Shown one piece after another: positions 21,053-29,544 of a stretch of DNA of 34,848 nucleotides. Source of the stretch: Scatosoma sp045660225 (GTDB taxonomy: Bacteria > Bacillota > Clostridia > Christensenellales > Borkfalkiaceae); assembly GCA_045660225.1 (NCBI GenBank), contig JAZRDK010000042.1:1-34848 (forward strand), in the 5' to 3' direction. How positions within the stretch are numbered: position 1 is the stretch's first letter; the number at the start of each line of letters is the position of its first letter. Made by a program: the position numbers and the translations under genes. The notes beneath the pieces are model-generated. The model was not told the origin of the DNA. It did not search any database and saw only the letters and a program-made list of their open reading frames with translations.

Positions 21053-23473
21053 ATGGAACATTACGAAAACGAAAACAAAACTACAAATCTCTATCCCGTC
21101 GTTCCCCTTCGGGGAAAGGTCGCTTTTCCGCACACGTCCATCTCGTTTGAAGTGGGCAGGGAAGTTACTTTGCAGGCGATTCAACGCGCGACGGCAGGGG
21201 ACAAAAAACTCTTAATTCTCACCCAACGCGACACGGACAAGCAGGATATAACGCCCGAAGACTTGTACACGGTGGGTAGCGTAGCGAAAATTAAGCAAGT
21301 CGCTCAACTTCCGGGCAACGCCGTACGCGTCGTCTGCGAAGTCCTTTACCGTGCGCGCGCACGCGCCGTACGCTTTGAAGGCGGTCATTTTTCCGCCGTT
21401 TGCGACCCTTTGAAGGTTATCCACGGCGACGAAACGCTGGAAGAGGCGTATTTCCGCACCGCGAAGGAGCTTGTCAAAGACGTACTGGCTACGGACGGGA
21501 AAATCAGCAAAGAAACGTCCACCCGTCTTGAACGCATTTCGGACGCGGACGAATACGTGGACGTCGCGCTTGCAACTATGCGCGTCCGCCTTCCGATTAA
21601 GCAGGAAATTCTGGAAGAAGAACGGGTGGTAGAACGCCTTCGCCGTTTCGAACGCTGTTTGAACGACGAGCTGGAAATTTCGCGCATCGAAAAGAAAATA
21701 GCGGGCGCAGTCCGCCAAAGCATCGACAAAAACCAAAAGGAATATTTCCTTCGCGAACAGTTGAAGGCAATTCATACCGAGCTTGGCGACGACAACAAAG
21801 AAGAAGACGAATTCCGCGAAAAAATCGAGGCGAAAAACCTGCCTGCCGACTTGAAGGAAAAATGCCTTAAAGAAGTAGACAGGCTTGGCAAAATGCCGTC
21901 ATCGTCGGCGGAATACACCGTCGTTTCTACGTATTTAGAACAGGTTTTGTCCCTGCCCTGGACGGAAGAAACGAAGGACACGGAAAGCTTAAAAGACTGC
22001 GCCGAAGTTTTAGACGCCGACCACTACGGCTTAGAAAAAATCAAAGAACGCATTGTCGAATACCTTGCCGTTTTGAAACTGACGGGCGAAATGAAAGCGC
22101 CTATTTTGTGTTTCGTCGGCCCGCCCGGCGTCGGCAAAACCAGCATCGCAAACTCGATTGCGCGCGCGCTCGGCAGAAAATTCGTCAGGATGAGCCTTGG
22201 CGGTGTCAAGGACGAAGCGGAAATCCGCGGACATAGAAGAACGTACATCGGCGCAATGCCAGGTCGTATTCTCTACGCAATGAAAAACGCAGGCACGATT
22301 AACCCCGTTTTCCTGCTCGACGAAATCGACAAAATCACGTCCGATATGCACGGCGACCCGGCAAGCGCGCTTTTGGAAGTGCTTGACCCCGAACAAAACG
22401 CAACCTTCCGCGACCGCTTTTTAGAAGCGCCGTACGATTTGAGCAAGGTGCTGTTTATCGCAACGGCAAACACGCTGGATACGATTCCCGCGCCCCTGCG
22501 CGACAGGATGGAAATCATCGAACTTTCCGGCTACACGATGGAAGAAAAGACGGAAATTGCCCGTCGCTATCTCGTACCGAAACAGTTGAAAGCCAACGGC
22601 TTGACGGAAAAACAGGCGAAATTTACCGACGCGGGCATCCGCACCGCCATCGAAGGCTATACGCGCGAAGCCGGCGTCCGCGGTTTAGAGCGCACGGTTG
22701 GCTCGCTTTGCAGAAAACTTGCCGTTAAACACGCAAACGGGGACACCACGTCCAAGTTTACAATCGATAAACGCGCCGTAGAAGAATTGCTTGGCGCACC
22801 TAAGTTCAAGTCCAAACCCGAACGCTTTACGGCGGAAATCGGCACGGTTACGGGGCTTGCTTGGACGGCGGTGGGCGGTACTGCCTTGACGGTGGAAGCG
22901 ACTTCGTTTTTAGGGAAAGGCGACGTCAAACTGACGGGCAAGCTCGGCGACGTGATGAAGGAATCCGCGCTGACGGCAATTTCGTATATCCGCGCGCACG
23001 CGGACGAGTACGGTGTCGACCAAGACGTTTTTGCAAAGACGGATTTGCATATCCACGTCCCCGAAGGCGCGACGCCGAAGGACGGACCCAGCGCAGGCAT
23101 CACCATCGCGACGGCAATTTTGTCCGTGTTCACAGGCAAACGCGTCCGTGGCGATATTGCAATGACGGGCGAAATCACCCTTCGCGGTAAAGTGTTGCCT
23201 ATCGGCGGTTTGAAGGAAAAAGCGCTTGCCGCGCGTCGTATGGGCATCAAAACGGTGATTATCCCCGACGAAAACAGGCGTGAGATTGACGAACTTCCCT
23301 TCGTCGTACAAAAGGACGTATCCTTCGTGCCCGTGAAATGCGTAGACGAAGTATTCCGCCTTGTTTTAGAAGAATTTAAGCCCAAAAAATCTGCCGTTTC
23401 CGGGAAAGGCGGGGCGCAAAAACCCGTTTTGCCGATGCCCGAAACCGAACGCAGAAACGACGTTCGTTGCTAA
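21053..23473 (+). CDS. lon: ATP-dependent serine protease Lon
   Basis: An 806-residue AAA+ protease. The N-terminal substrate-binding domain (about 13-205) starts YPVVPLRGKVAFP. Walker A GPPGVGKTS is near 357-365, Walker B is VFLLDEIDK, and the proteolytic domain has PKDGPSAGITIA with the catalytic Ser near 679 and GGLKEKALAARRMG with the Lys near 722. All catalytic residues are present and the length is typical. It degrades misfolded and regulatory proteins. The ribosome site is weak (AGGT four bases before ATG), and an inverted repeat sits just upstream. It is followed 12 bases later by engB, the lon-engB order of Bacillus. Confidence 0.97.
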   Translation: MEHYENENKTTNLYPVVPLRGKVAFPHTSISFEVGREVTLQAIQRATAGDKKLLILTQRDTDKQDITPEDLYTVGSVAKIKQVAQLPGNAVRVVCEVLYRARARAVRFEGGHFSAVCDPLKVIHGDETLEEAYFRTAKELVKDVLATDGKISKETSTRLERISDADEYVDVALATMRVRLPIKQEILEEERVVERLRRFERCLNDELEISRIEKKIAGAVRQSIDKNQKEYFLREQLKAIHTELGDDNKEEDEFREKIEAKNLPADLKEKCLKEVDRLGKMPSSSAEYTVVSTYLEQVLSLPWTEETKDTESLKDCAEVLDADHYGLEKIKERIVEYLAVLKLTGEMKAPILCFVGPPGVGKTSIANSIARALGRKFVRMSLGGVKDEAEIRGHRRTYIGAMPGRILYAMKNAGTINPVFLLDEIDKITSDMHGDPASALLEVLDPEQNATFRDRFLEAPYDLSKVLFIATANTLDTIPAPLRDRMEIIELSGYTMEEKTEIARRYLVPKQLKANGLTEKQAKFTDAGIRTAIEGYTREAGVRGLERTVGSLCRKLAVKHANGDTTSKFTIDKRAVEELLGAPKFKSKPERFTAEIGTVTGLAWTAVGGTALTVEATSFLGKGDVKLTGKLGDVMKESALTAISYIRAHADEYGVDQDVFAKTDLHIHVPEGATPKDGPSAGITIATAILSVFTGKRVRGDIAMTGEITLRGKVLPIGGLKEKALAARRMGIKTVIIPDENRREIDELPFVVQKDVSFVPVKCVDEVFRLVLEEFKPKKSAVSGKGGAQKPVLPMPETERRNDVRC

Positions 23474-23485
23474 AAGGACGATACC

Positions 23486-24157
23486 ATGTACGAGAAGAAA
23501 CACGAAAACAACCAAAAACCCTGCCTTTTGACGGTGAAAAACGCAACCTTTATTACGTCGGCAGCAAAAAAGGAGCAATTCATCGTTCCTAATAAGCCGA
23601 TGATTGCCGTTTGCGGTAAATCTAACGTTGGGAAAAGCTCGTTTATCAATATGTTGGCAAATAGAAAAAAGCTCGCGAAAACGAGTAGCGAGCCTGGGCG
23701 TACGCGCCTTGTCAATTATTTTGATTTCGGCGAGTTTATCCTTGCCGATTTGCCCGGTTACGGGTTTGCACGCGTATCGAAGGGCGAAAAAGAGAAGTGG
23801 GCGAAAACCTTGGACGACTTCTTCAAAATGAAGGAATACATTTCGCACGTGTTTATGTTGGTCGATTCCAGACACGACCCCACGGCGGACGACGTGCAAA
23901 TGATTGAGTATTTGCATTATCACGTCCTTCCGTTCACGGTAACGCTGACAAAGACGGACAAGCTGTCGAAAATGAAGGTGAAGGAGCATTTGAAGGCGAT
24001 TGCGTCCGATTTATACCTTGCGCCTGCCAACCTTCTTGCCACCAGCTCGGAAACGGGGGCAGGGAAGGAAGACGTCTTAAATAAAATTTACGACGTCATC
24101 ACCGCGCCGAAAGAAATCTACGTCGACGAAGACGACGAAGAAACGGACGAGGAATAA
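23486..24157 (+). CDS. engB: Ribosome biogenesis GTPase EngB (YsxC)
   Basis: A 223-residue small GTPase needed for 50S assembly. G1 is CGKSNVGKSS (about 43-52), the switch EPGRTRLVN, G3 DLPGYGFARVSK and G4 TKTD, followed by ATSSETGAG as G5. The C-terminal tail is acidic (DEDDEETDEE). The start follows AAAGGACG. It is co-transcribed with lon. Near the G5 motif the DNA reads GGGGGCAGGG, resembling the dispersed repeat, but the residues are those expected for the family. Confidence 0.95.
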   Translation: MYEKKHENNQKPCLLTVKNATFITSAAKKEQFIVPNKPMIAVCGKSNVGKSSFINMLANRKKLAKTSSEPGRTRLVNYFDFGEFILADLPGYGFARVSKGEKEKWAKTLDDFFKMKEYISHVFMLVDSRHDPTADDVQMIEYLHYHVLPFTVTLTKTDKLSKMKVKEHLKAIASDLYLAPANLLATSSETGAGKEDVLNKIYDVITAPKEIYVDEDDEETDEE

Positions 24158-24167
24158 GAAATACAAA

Positions 24168-24199
24168 GAAAAAAGCCACCCTTTGGGTGGCTTTTCTTT
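24168..24199. terminator. Bidirectional terminator between engB and jag
   Basis: AAAAGCCACC pairs with GGTGGCTTTT (10 bp) around CTTTG, with A-rich and T-rich flanks on the two sides. It serves both convergent operons. Confidence 0.92.
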
Positions 24200-24207
24200 T
24201 TTACTTT

Positions 24208-25164
24208 TTATTCTTCCGAACTATTACCGCTGTTACCAAGGAAAAGACCGAAGAAATCGGTGTTTTTCAAGGACGTACCGCCCGAATTGCCGTTTCCAGA
24301 AGAAGGCTTTCTGTCGCGGTTGTACGGTTTCTTAAAACCGCCCTTACCGCCACGGTTAAACCCGTTTCTTCCGCCCTTGTCGCGGTTATAACCGCCGTTT
24401 CCGCGTCCACGTCTATCGTTTCTTTCCGTTCTTGCAGGAATAGCAGGCGCGTCGGGGTCTTCCAAGTTTTCAGGCACGATGACGAGATAGCGATTAGGTT
24501 CTTTTCCTTCGCTCTGCGTCGAAACGCCTTCCTTTTCCGCAAGCGACGCGTGAATAATTCTTCTTTCATAAGGATTCATCGGCTCAAGTTTAATTTTCTT
24601 GCCCAAACGAATCGCTTTGTCCGCAAGGTTTCCAGCCAACTTTTCAAGCGTAGCTTCACGGTTTTCACGATAGTTTTCACAGTCAACGACAACCCTTTTA
24701 TAATCGTCCCTGCCCGTGTTTGCCACCGCGCCAGCCAACGTCTGAATTGCGTCCAACATAGCCCCGTGTTTGCCGATAATCGCCGTCGTGTTGCTTGCCG
24801 TTACGTTGATTTCCACTTTTTCGTCTTCCGAAACAAGCTCGGTACAAGCGGTAATTTTAAGGAGTTTGAAAAGTCCTTCCAAAAACGTAACGGTGCGTTC
24901 GCCGTCCGTTGCGTTTTCGTTGATTACAGCGTTAATTTCGGCGATATTTTCCGCCGTTTCGTCTTCCTTAATGGAAGACGCGGTTGCCGATTTTTCGGAC
25001 GATTTCGGGGCGATTTCAACGCGTGCTTTCACCGAACCGAACAGTTTTTTCTTTCCTTCTTCCAAGACGCGAATTTCCGCATCCGCTTCCGTTAATCCGA
25101 GCTCCGCCAGCCCTTTTGCGACGGCTTCCGCAACCGTCTTGCCTGTAAATTCCGTATATTTCAT
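24208..25164 (-). CDS. khpB: RNA-binding protein Jag/KhpB with Gly/Arg/Asn-rich tail
   Basis: A 318-residue protein. The Jag-N domain is about 1-50 (FTGKTVAEAVAKGLAELG, VLEEGKKKLFG), a short acidic linker follows, then a KH domain (about 85-160, IIGKHGAMLDAIQTLAG) and an R3H domain (about 165-232, YERRIIHASL). These match SpoIIIJ-associated Jag. After them comes a tail of about 80 residues (238-318) rich in Gly, Arg and Asn with RGRGNGG, GGRNG and RGGKGG motifs. The Bacillus protein, of about 208 residues, ends before this. Such tails bind RNA or drive condensation in other proteins, so that role here is inference. AGGAGC precedes the ATG. It is the last gene of the rpmH-jag operon. Confidence 0.93.
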   Translation of the reverse strand: MKYTEFTGKTVAEAVAKGLAELGLTEADAEIRVLEEGKKKLFGSVKARVEIAPKSSEKSATASSIKEDETAENIAEINAVINENATDGERTVTFLEGLFKLLKITACTELVSEDEKVEINVTASNTTAIIGKHGAMLDAIQTLAGAVANTGRDDYKRVVVDCENYRENREATLEKLAGNLADKAIRLGKKIKLEPMNPYERRIIHASLAEKEGVSTQSEGKEPNRYLVIVPENLEDPDAPAIPARTERNDRRGRGNGGYNRDKGGRNGFNRGGKGGFKKPYNRDRKPSSGNGNSGGTSLKNTDFFGLFLGNSGNSSEE

Positions 25165-25211
25165 AATTTGCTCCTAACCCTAAGAAGGGTTTTTCTATTA
25201 TCTCTCGTCAA

Positions 25212-26630
25212 TTATTTTTTTCTGTTTTGTTCCGCAGAATCTTTGCCTGCTTGTTTTGCTTTTTCGATACGCGAAAGGGTGTTGTTGGAGTATCTTGCTT
25301 GGTTAAGTTCCGCTTCTTTTTTCGACATTTTCTTGTCCACGAACTTATTGATGATAAACGTCGAGCCCATCGAGAATACGTTGCTTACCGTAAGGTAAAT
25401 AGAGAACGCCGAGCTGTACATAAACGAGAAAATCGCAAACATACCCGTCATGATAATCATCATCATTTTTTGCTGACCTGCGCCCTGTCCGTCTACCGTC
25501 GAGAACTTTTGTTGTTCTTTTTGCGAACGCATGGTAACAAACTGTTGCAACAAAATCGTGCCGATGGACAGTACGATAAGCACGAAATAACCGTTGTACG
25601 CCGTCTTCGATTCGTCAAGTTTCGCCGTGATAAGATTATACGAGCTTTCGCTGTACACGTTGGTGTACTGACTGATGTCGCTGTATTTAATTTCTTCGTC
25701 GCCCACTTCAAACGCTTCGCGTTTCGCTTCCGTTTCGAAATCTACGTAACTCAAAACGGGCGCTTTGTACGTTGCGTCGGTTACCCAAATGTTCTTAATC
25801 CAAAGGAATCGCGTGTCTTCCTTGACGTCTTTTTCGTACACTTCTTTTACGGCGTTTTGACCTTCTTCAATGAAGTACGCGCGGATGGCGTTGGCTTCCT
25901 TTTGTTCCGCCGTGTCGCCTTCCGTCTTGTCCGTCACTTGAATTACGCCGTTTTTCCAAAGCGCGGAGTCCTTCACCTTTTGTACGTCGATGTGGTATAC
26001 TTTGTCGGGGCTGTTTTTAATGAAGGCAACCCTTTCCGTTGCAGGGATTACCTTGTCGGTGGTTACTTCTAAATAGAAATAATCGTCGGCATCGTTCCCT
26101 TTTACGGTGTACGTATACCCGTTTTCGCCCTGTACTTCCGTGATATTTTTGTCTTCAAGGTCGGGACAATAACGTTCAATCGTGTCGTTGTACGCGCCGA
26201 CCATGGTGTTGTAGTTTTGGATGTTCGAATACTGTGCAAACGCGTTGAACGCATTGATGGCAACGATAAAGATAACCAACGACAAAATCATAGGCAAACA
26301 GGACGACATCATCGAAATCCCGTTTTCCTTATACATTTCCATCAATTTTTGGTTATACTTTTCCTTGTCGTTGGCGTACTGCTTTTGCAGTCTTTCCATT
26401 TTTTCCTGGTTTGCTTTCATCTGGAAATTCTGCTTACGCATAGAAATTCTTTGATAAACGTCGAAAGGCAGGGTAATAAGCTTCAAAAGAAGCGAAAACA
26501 AAATAATACCCACGCCGACACCAGCGCCGAGTTCGCAGAGCCATTTAATAATTTGCCCTATCCAGTTTATCGAAACCTCGAAAGTTTGTCCGTAAACGGG
26601 AATACTCGTTAATAATTGCGTTACTTCCAT
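25212..26630 (-). CDS. yidC: Membrane protein insertase YidC/SpoIIIJ with large extracytoplasmic insert
   Basis: A 472-residue Oxa1-family insertase; Gram-positive members are usually about 260-290 residues. Membrane segments are near 37-57, 112-133, 346-366, 388-405 and 407-428. The cytoplasmic coiled hairpin after the first (QEKMERLQKQYANDKEKYNQKLMEMYKE region, 75-102) is normal. Between the second and third segments lie about 210 residues (134-345) instead of a short loop. The canonical FLWI motif is still found near 275, so about 140 residues were inserted before it and about 55 after. In the first membrane segment the usual hydrophilic-groove Arg appears to be Lys50 (LLKLITLPF). The ATG at 26630 has AAAAGGA upstream; a TTG nine codons earlier is less likely. 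Confidence 0.93.
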   Translation of the reverse strand: MEVTQLLTSIPVYGQTFEVSINWIGQIIKWLCELGAGVGVGIILFSLLLKLITLPFDVYQRISMRKQNFQMKANQEKMERLQKQYANDKEKYNQKLMEMYKENGISMMSSCLPMILSLVIFIVAINAFNAFAQYSNIQNYNTMVGAYNDTIERYCPDLEDKNITEVQGENGYTYTVKGNDADDYFYLEVTTDKVIPATERVAFIKNSPDKVYHIDVQKVKDSALWKNGVIQVTDKTEGDTAEQKEANAIRAYFIEEGQNAVKEVYEKDVKEDTRFLWIKNIWVTDATYKAPVLSYVDFETEAKREAFEVGDEEIKYSDISQYTNVYSESSYNLITAKLDESKTAYNGYFVLIVLSIGTILLQQFVTMRSQKEQQKFSTVDGQGAGQQKMMMIIMTGMFAIFSFMYSSAFSIYLTVSNVFSMGSTFIINKFVDKKMSKKEAELNQARYSNNTLSRIEKAKQAGKDSAEQNRKK

Positions 26631-26719
26631 TACTATTCCTTTTTGCGAAAATCGCAAGGTTTTCTTATTTTACAGTTTTGCCCTTACTTTTTTTCCGTTT
26701 TTGCGCGTTTTCAAACGCT

Positions 26720-27046
26720 TTATAAAAGCCATCTTTTTTTGAAATAGGGCAGGGGGGCAGGGTCGTATCCGCCCTTAGAAAAGGGGTTGCACCGTATAAT
26801 CCGCCAAATCCCTAACAAAAACCCAAGCGTTACGCCGTGATGATGAAAACACTCCATCGTGTACTGCGAACAGGTCGGGTGGTAAAGGCAAGTTTTTTTA
26901 GAAAGGTGTTTTTGGTAAAAACGGATGCACCGTATACAAAACCAACGAACGTACGGCTTAAAAACTTTTTTCCTTAAATACCGCACGTTTCCAAAAAAAA
27001 GAGCGGAAAACCGAAAGGTTATAAGTTCTCTTTTTTGAATATACAT
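26720..27046 (-). CDS. yidD: YidD membrane protein insertion efficiency factor
   Basis: A 108-residue protein. The YidD core begins near residue 30 (FKPYVRWFCIRCIRFYQKHLS) and includes CLYHPTCSQYTMECFHHHG and WRIIRCNPFSKGGYDP, the family's conserved Cys/Pro/Tyr pattern. The ATG at 27046 overlaps the rnpA end by 28 bases and has AAAGGG upstream, giving an N-terminal extension of about 28 basic residues relative to typical members. A GTG at codon 21 would give the normal length. It lies between rnpA and yidC, the standard arrangement. The end of the gene contains GGGGGGCAGGG-like G runs. Confidence 0.93.
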   Translation of the reverse strand: MYIQKRELITFRFSALFFGNVRYLRKKVFKPYVRWFCIRCIRFYQKHLSKKTCLYHPTCSQYTMECFHHHGVTLGFLLGIWRIIRCNPFSKGGYDPAPLPYFKKRWLL

Positions 27047-27336
27047 TTCAAATCCCTTTCAAATTCTTTCACCGAATAGTGTTCTAACACCTTCGGTACT
27101 AAAATAAAAGAGTACGTGCCCTTTAATTCCGTTTGCGCGCTTCTAAACGCTTCTCTCAAAAGCCTTTTAATACGGTTTCTTTGCACGCTTTTGCCGTGTC
27201 TTTTTCCGACGGAAACCGCCATACCCGTCTTAGCGGACGGGCGAAAAGCCACCGTCAAAGACGCGGAAAATCCGCGCTTTCCCTTATTAAAAATTCGCGT
27301 GAAATCCGCTTGTTTTTTGATGCGTAAATATTTCAT
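27019..27336 (-). CDS. rnpA: Ribonuclease P protein component
   Basis: A 105-residue basic protein that partners the RNase P RNA in 5' maturation of tRNA. It has the N-terminal LRIKKQADFTRIFNKGKRG and the signature RNRIKRLLREAFR (about 53-65). The length is typical. The start follows AAAAGGC. It is downstream of rpmH across a 118-base spacer with hairpins, as in most bacteria, and overlaps yidD. Confidence 0.96.
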   Translation of the reverse strand: MKYLRIKKQADFTRIFNKGKRGFSASLTVAFRPSAKTGMAVSVGKRHGKSVQRNRIKRLLREAFRSAQTELKGTYSFILVPKVLEHYSVKEFERDLKCIFKKENL

Positions 27337-27389
27337 ACTGCCTTTTTAGAAAGGAATTTTAGAAAAATCCGTATTTCTTAAAAAACGGC

Positions 27390-27424
27390 AATTCCTCTCC
27401 TTCTTAGAAAAAAGGAAAGGAATT
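27390..27424 (-). other. Intercistronic hairpin between rpmH and rnpA
   Basis: On the transcript AATTCCTTTCCTT pairs with AAGGAGAGGAATT (13 bp, one G-T pair) around TTTCTAAG. No T tract follows. It may set the large difference in expression usually seen between rpmH and rnpA. Confidence 0.55.
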
Positions 27425-27454
27425 TCGTTTTATATTGCGCTTTTAGAAATTCAA

Positions 27455-27589
27455 TTAGTGGGTCAATCTCTTTCTGCCCTTATCTCTACGTCTTTTCAAA
27501 ACGCGACGGCCTGCGGACGTTGCCATTCTCTTACGGAAACCGTGTACTTTGCTCTTTTGTCTTTTCTTGGGTTGGAAAGTTCTTTTCAT
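27455..27589 (-). CDS. rpmH: 50S ribosomal protein L34
   Basis: A 44-codon gene. The translation starts MKRTFQPKKRQKSKVHGFRK and ends GRKRLTH, with RMATSAGRRVLKRRRDKG between, which is L34. AGGAG lies eight bases before the ATG and a sigma-A promoter at 27663-27692. It heads the rpmH-rnpA-yidD-yidC-jag transcript. The relation to the origin is unusual because dnaN, not dnaA, is the upstream neighbour. Confidence 0.98.
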   Translation of the reverse strand: MKRTFQPKKRQKSKVHGFRKRMATSAGRRVLKRRRDKGRKRLTH

Positions 27590-27662
27590 AATTATTTCTC
27601 CTGATTTGGTTTTTTTTCTTTTTTTAGGTGGTTATCGCGTTTCGTCCCACAATAACTTTCTT

Positions 27663-27692
27663 ATTATATCCTACTTTCTTAATTTCCGTCAA
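27663..27692 (-). promoter_or_regulatory. Promoter of rpmH
   Basis: TTGACG, 18 bases, TATAAT on the minus strand, with a 5' leader of about 70 bases. Confidence 0.8.
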
Positions 27693-27748
27693 GCGATTTT
27701 ATCCGCTTTTTTATTTTTCAATGACTTTTTCCTTACTTTTCCCGTCTT

Positions 27749-28858
27749 TTATGCGTTGTTTCCGGGACGAACGGGCATAATCAAATACTGATACGTTTTG
27801 TCGTTTTCGTTTTCCATCGTAAAAGGCGAAACGGGTTGGTTGAAAGAAATGACGACGTTTTCTTCCGTCAACGCCTTCGTCGCTTCTAACAAATACTTAA
27901 AGTTCATTGCCGTTTTAATTTCTTTGCCGTTTAATTCACAAGTCAGCGATTCTTCAATTTTACCCATTTCCGAATTTGCGGTAATCACCATTTTGCCGGG
28001 CTTTACGTCCAACATAATAAACGGTTCTTTTTCGCCACGAATCAAGACGGACGCACGTTCGACACTTTCAATCAATTCGCTTCTTCTTACGTTTACTTGC
28101 GTGGGCAAGTCGATGGGGTAAATCGCTTCCTTTTTAACAAATTCGCCTGCGTAAAGGCGCGATTTAATTACCGTGTCTTTTTCCGCAACGCAAAGATAGT
28201 TTTTGTCCGCGTAAACTTTAATCGAATTTTCTTCGCCAAGCATACGCGAAATTTCGTTAAGCGTTCTTGCAGGGCAGATAATTTTCATTTCCGCGCTACC
28301 TTCCATAATTTCCGTACTGCCGTAAGCAAGTCTAAACCCGTCGATAGCCGTCGCCGTCAATCTTCCGTTTTTCACTTCCAAAAGCGCGCCTTTCAAAATC
28401 GGTCTGCTTTCGTCTACCGCACAACAGAAAATAATTTTAGAAATCAAAGACTTAAATTCGTCTTCTTTAATTTCAAAAAATTCTTTGCCTTGCGTGGGGT
28501 CTTCTTTTCCAAGATAGGACGAGCCGACCATATAAAGGGGCATATACGATTCGCTGTCGCCATAGCGCAACACAATTCCCCTGTCGTCCGCGGAAAATAC
28601 GACTTCAAACGTGGAAATTTTGCTGACGAAATCGGCAAACATTTTCCCTTTCACGCTGACTGCGCCTTCTTCAAACACTTCCGCTTTAATTTTCTTTTTA
28701 ATGGTAATTTCACCATCCGACGCCGTCAAAATAACCCCGTCGTTTTCCGCAATAATTTCAATACCTTCAAAAACGGGATTCGTCGTTTTTACCGCGCAAG
28801 CCTTGCTTACCGTAATAGACGCGTCCGAAAGCGCCATCCCGTCGCACACAAATTTCAT
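27749..28858 (-). CDS. dnaN: DNA polymerase III beta sliding clamp
   Basis: A 369-residue clamp subunit that tethers DNA polymerase III. Three clamp repeats are recognisable from the spacing, with the second containing VDESRPILKGALLEV (about 145-159) and the third ending in the hallmark YLIMPVRPGN. AAGGAG lies ten bases before the ATG. It is transcribed leftward, away from the origin, in the same direction as rpmH. In the usual bacterial order it lies on the other side of oriC, after dnaA. No recF follows; rpmH does. Confidence 0.97.
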   Translation of the reverse strand: MKFVCDGMALSDASITVSKACAVKTTNPVFEGIEIIAENDGVILTASDGEITIKKKIKAEVFEEGAVSVKGKMFADFVSKISTFEVVFSADDRGIVLRYGDSESYMPLYMVGSSYLGKEDPTQGKEFFEIKEDEFKSLISKIIFCCAVDESRPILKGALLEVKNGRLTATAIDGFRLAYGSTEIMEGSAEMKIICPARTLNEISRMLGEENSIKVYADKNYLCVAEKDTVIKSRLYAGEFVKKEAIYPIDLPTQVNVRRSELIESVERASVLIRGEKEPFIMLDVKPGKMVITANSEMGKIEESLTCELNGKEIKTAMNFKYLLEATKALTEENVVISFNQPVSPFTMENENDKTYQYLIMPVRPGNNA

Positions 28859-28889
28859 AACTTTTTCTCCTTACTTTTTATTCCCTTTT

Positions 28890-28918
28890 ATTTTACCATA
28901 TTTCCTTTTTCTTTGCAA
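28890..28918 (-). promoter_or_regulatory. Promoter of dnaN
   Basis: TTGCAA, 17 bases, TAAAAT on the minus strand. The independent promoter shows dnaN is not dependent on a dnaA transcript here. Confidence 0.75.
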
Positions 28919-28985
28919 GTAAATTCTACGAATTTATAGCCGAAATAAGAAACTTTTTTTATAAAATCTTCCTTTTTCCAAGCCG

Positions 28986-29014
28986 TTGACAAATCGGCTT
29001 TTTCGTGTTATACT
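28986..29014 (+). promoter_or_regulatory. Promoter of the SLOG-family gene
   Basis: TTGACA, 17 bases ending CGTGT, TATACT. The ATG at 29026 is only 12 bases beyond the -10 box, so the mRNA would start at or within about five bases of the start codon. Confidence 0.85.
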
Positions 29015-29025
29015 AATACAGTATT

Positions 29026-29523
29026 ATGACTCAACTTTTTTTACCCTGCGAAGAAGAAAAAAACGCAATAAAAACGTGTATCTTTACCGGCCATAGACAG
29101 CTGGATAAAGATTTTTCCGCGCGCAAATTAAAAAAGGAAATTAAAACGCTTATTCTTACAGGCGTCGATACGTTTTTATGCGGTATGGCGATGGGTTTTG
29201 ATTTGATTGCCGGCGAAACGGTGATTTCCTTAAAAAAACGCTTTCCTTTTATCAAGCTCGTTGCGTGTATTCCCTGTTATAACCAAGAAAAATATTTTTC
29301 TGAAAACGACAAAAAAAGATACGTTTCTATTTTGGAACAATCAGACGAGCGTATCTTCGTATCCGAAACGTATTTCAAAGGTTGTATGCAAAAGCGGGAC
29401 AAATATATGGTAGAACGCGCCAACGTAATGATTGCGTACTGTAAAAAGAGTGTCGGCGGAACGGCGTTTACGGTAAAAACGTTTGAAAAATCAAAACCGT
29501 TTTCGAAAATAATTTATTTATAA
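29026..29523 (+). CDS. SLOG-superfamily protein (YpsA/DUF1273-like)
   Basis: A 165-residue Rossmann-like protein. TGHR at 21-24 and CGMAMGFDLIAGE (52-64) are the nucleotide-binding signatures of the YpsA/DUF1273 branch of the SLOG superfamily, which includes DprA-like and nucleotide-binding signalling proteins. IPCYNQEKYFSENDK and RDKYMVERANVMIAYC complete the pattern. YpsA has been linked to cell division in Bacillus and Staphylococcus; the activity is not settled. No ribosome binding site is visible and the promoter is almost at the ATG, suggesting a leaderless mRNA. The gene separates dnaN from the origin unwinding region, an unusual location. Confidence 0.85.
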   Translation: MTQLFLPCEEEKNAIKTCIFTGHRQLDKDFSARKLKKEIKTLILTGVDTFLCGMAMGFDLIAGETVISLKKRFPFIKLVACIPCYNQEKYFSENDKKRYVSILEQSDERIFVSETYFKGCMQKRDKYMVERANVMIAYCKKSVGGTAFTVKTFEKSKPFSKIIYL

Positions 29524-29544
29524 AAAGTGTTTCCTTCCCCCCGT

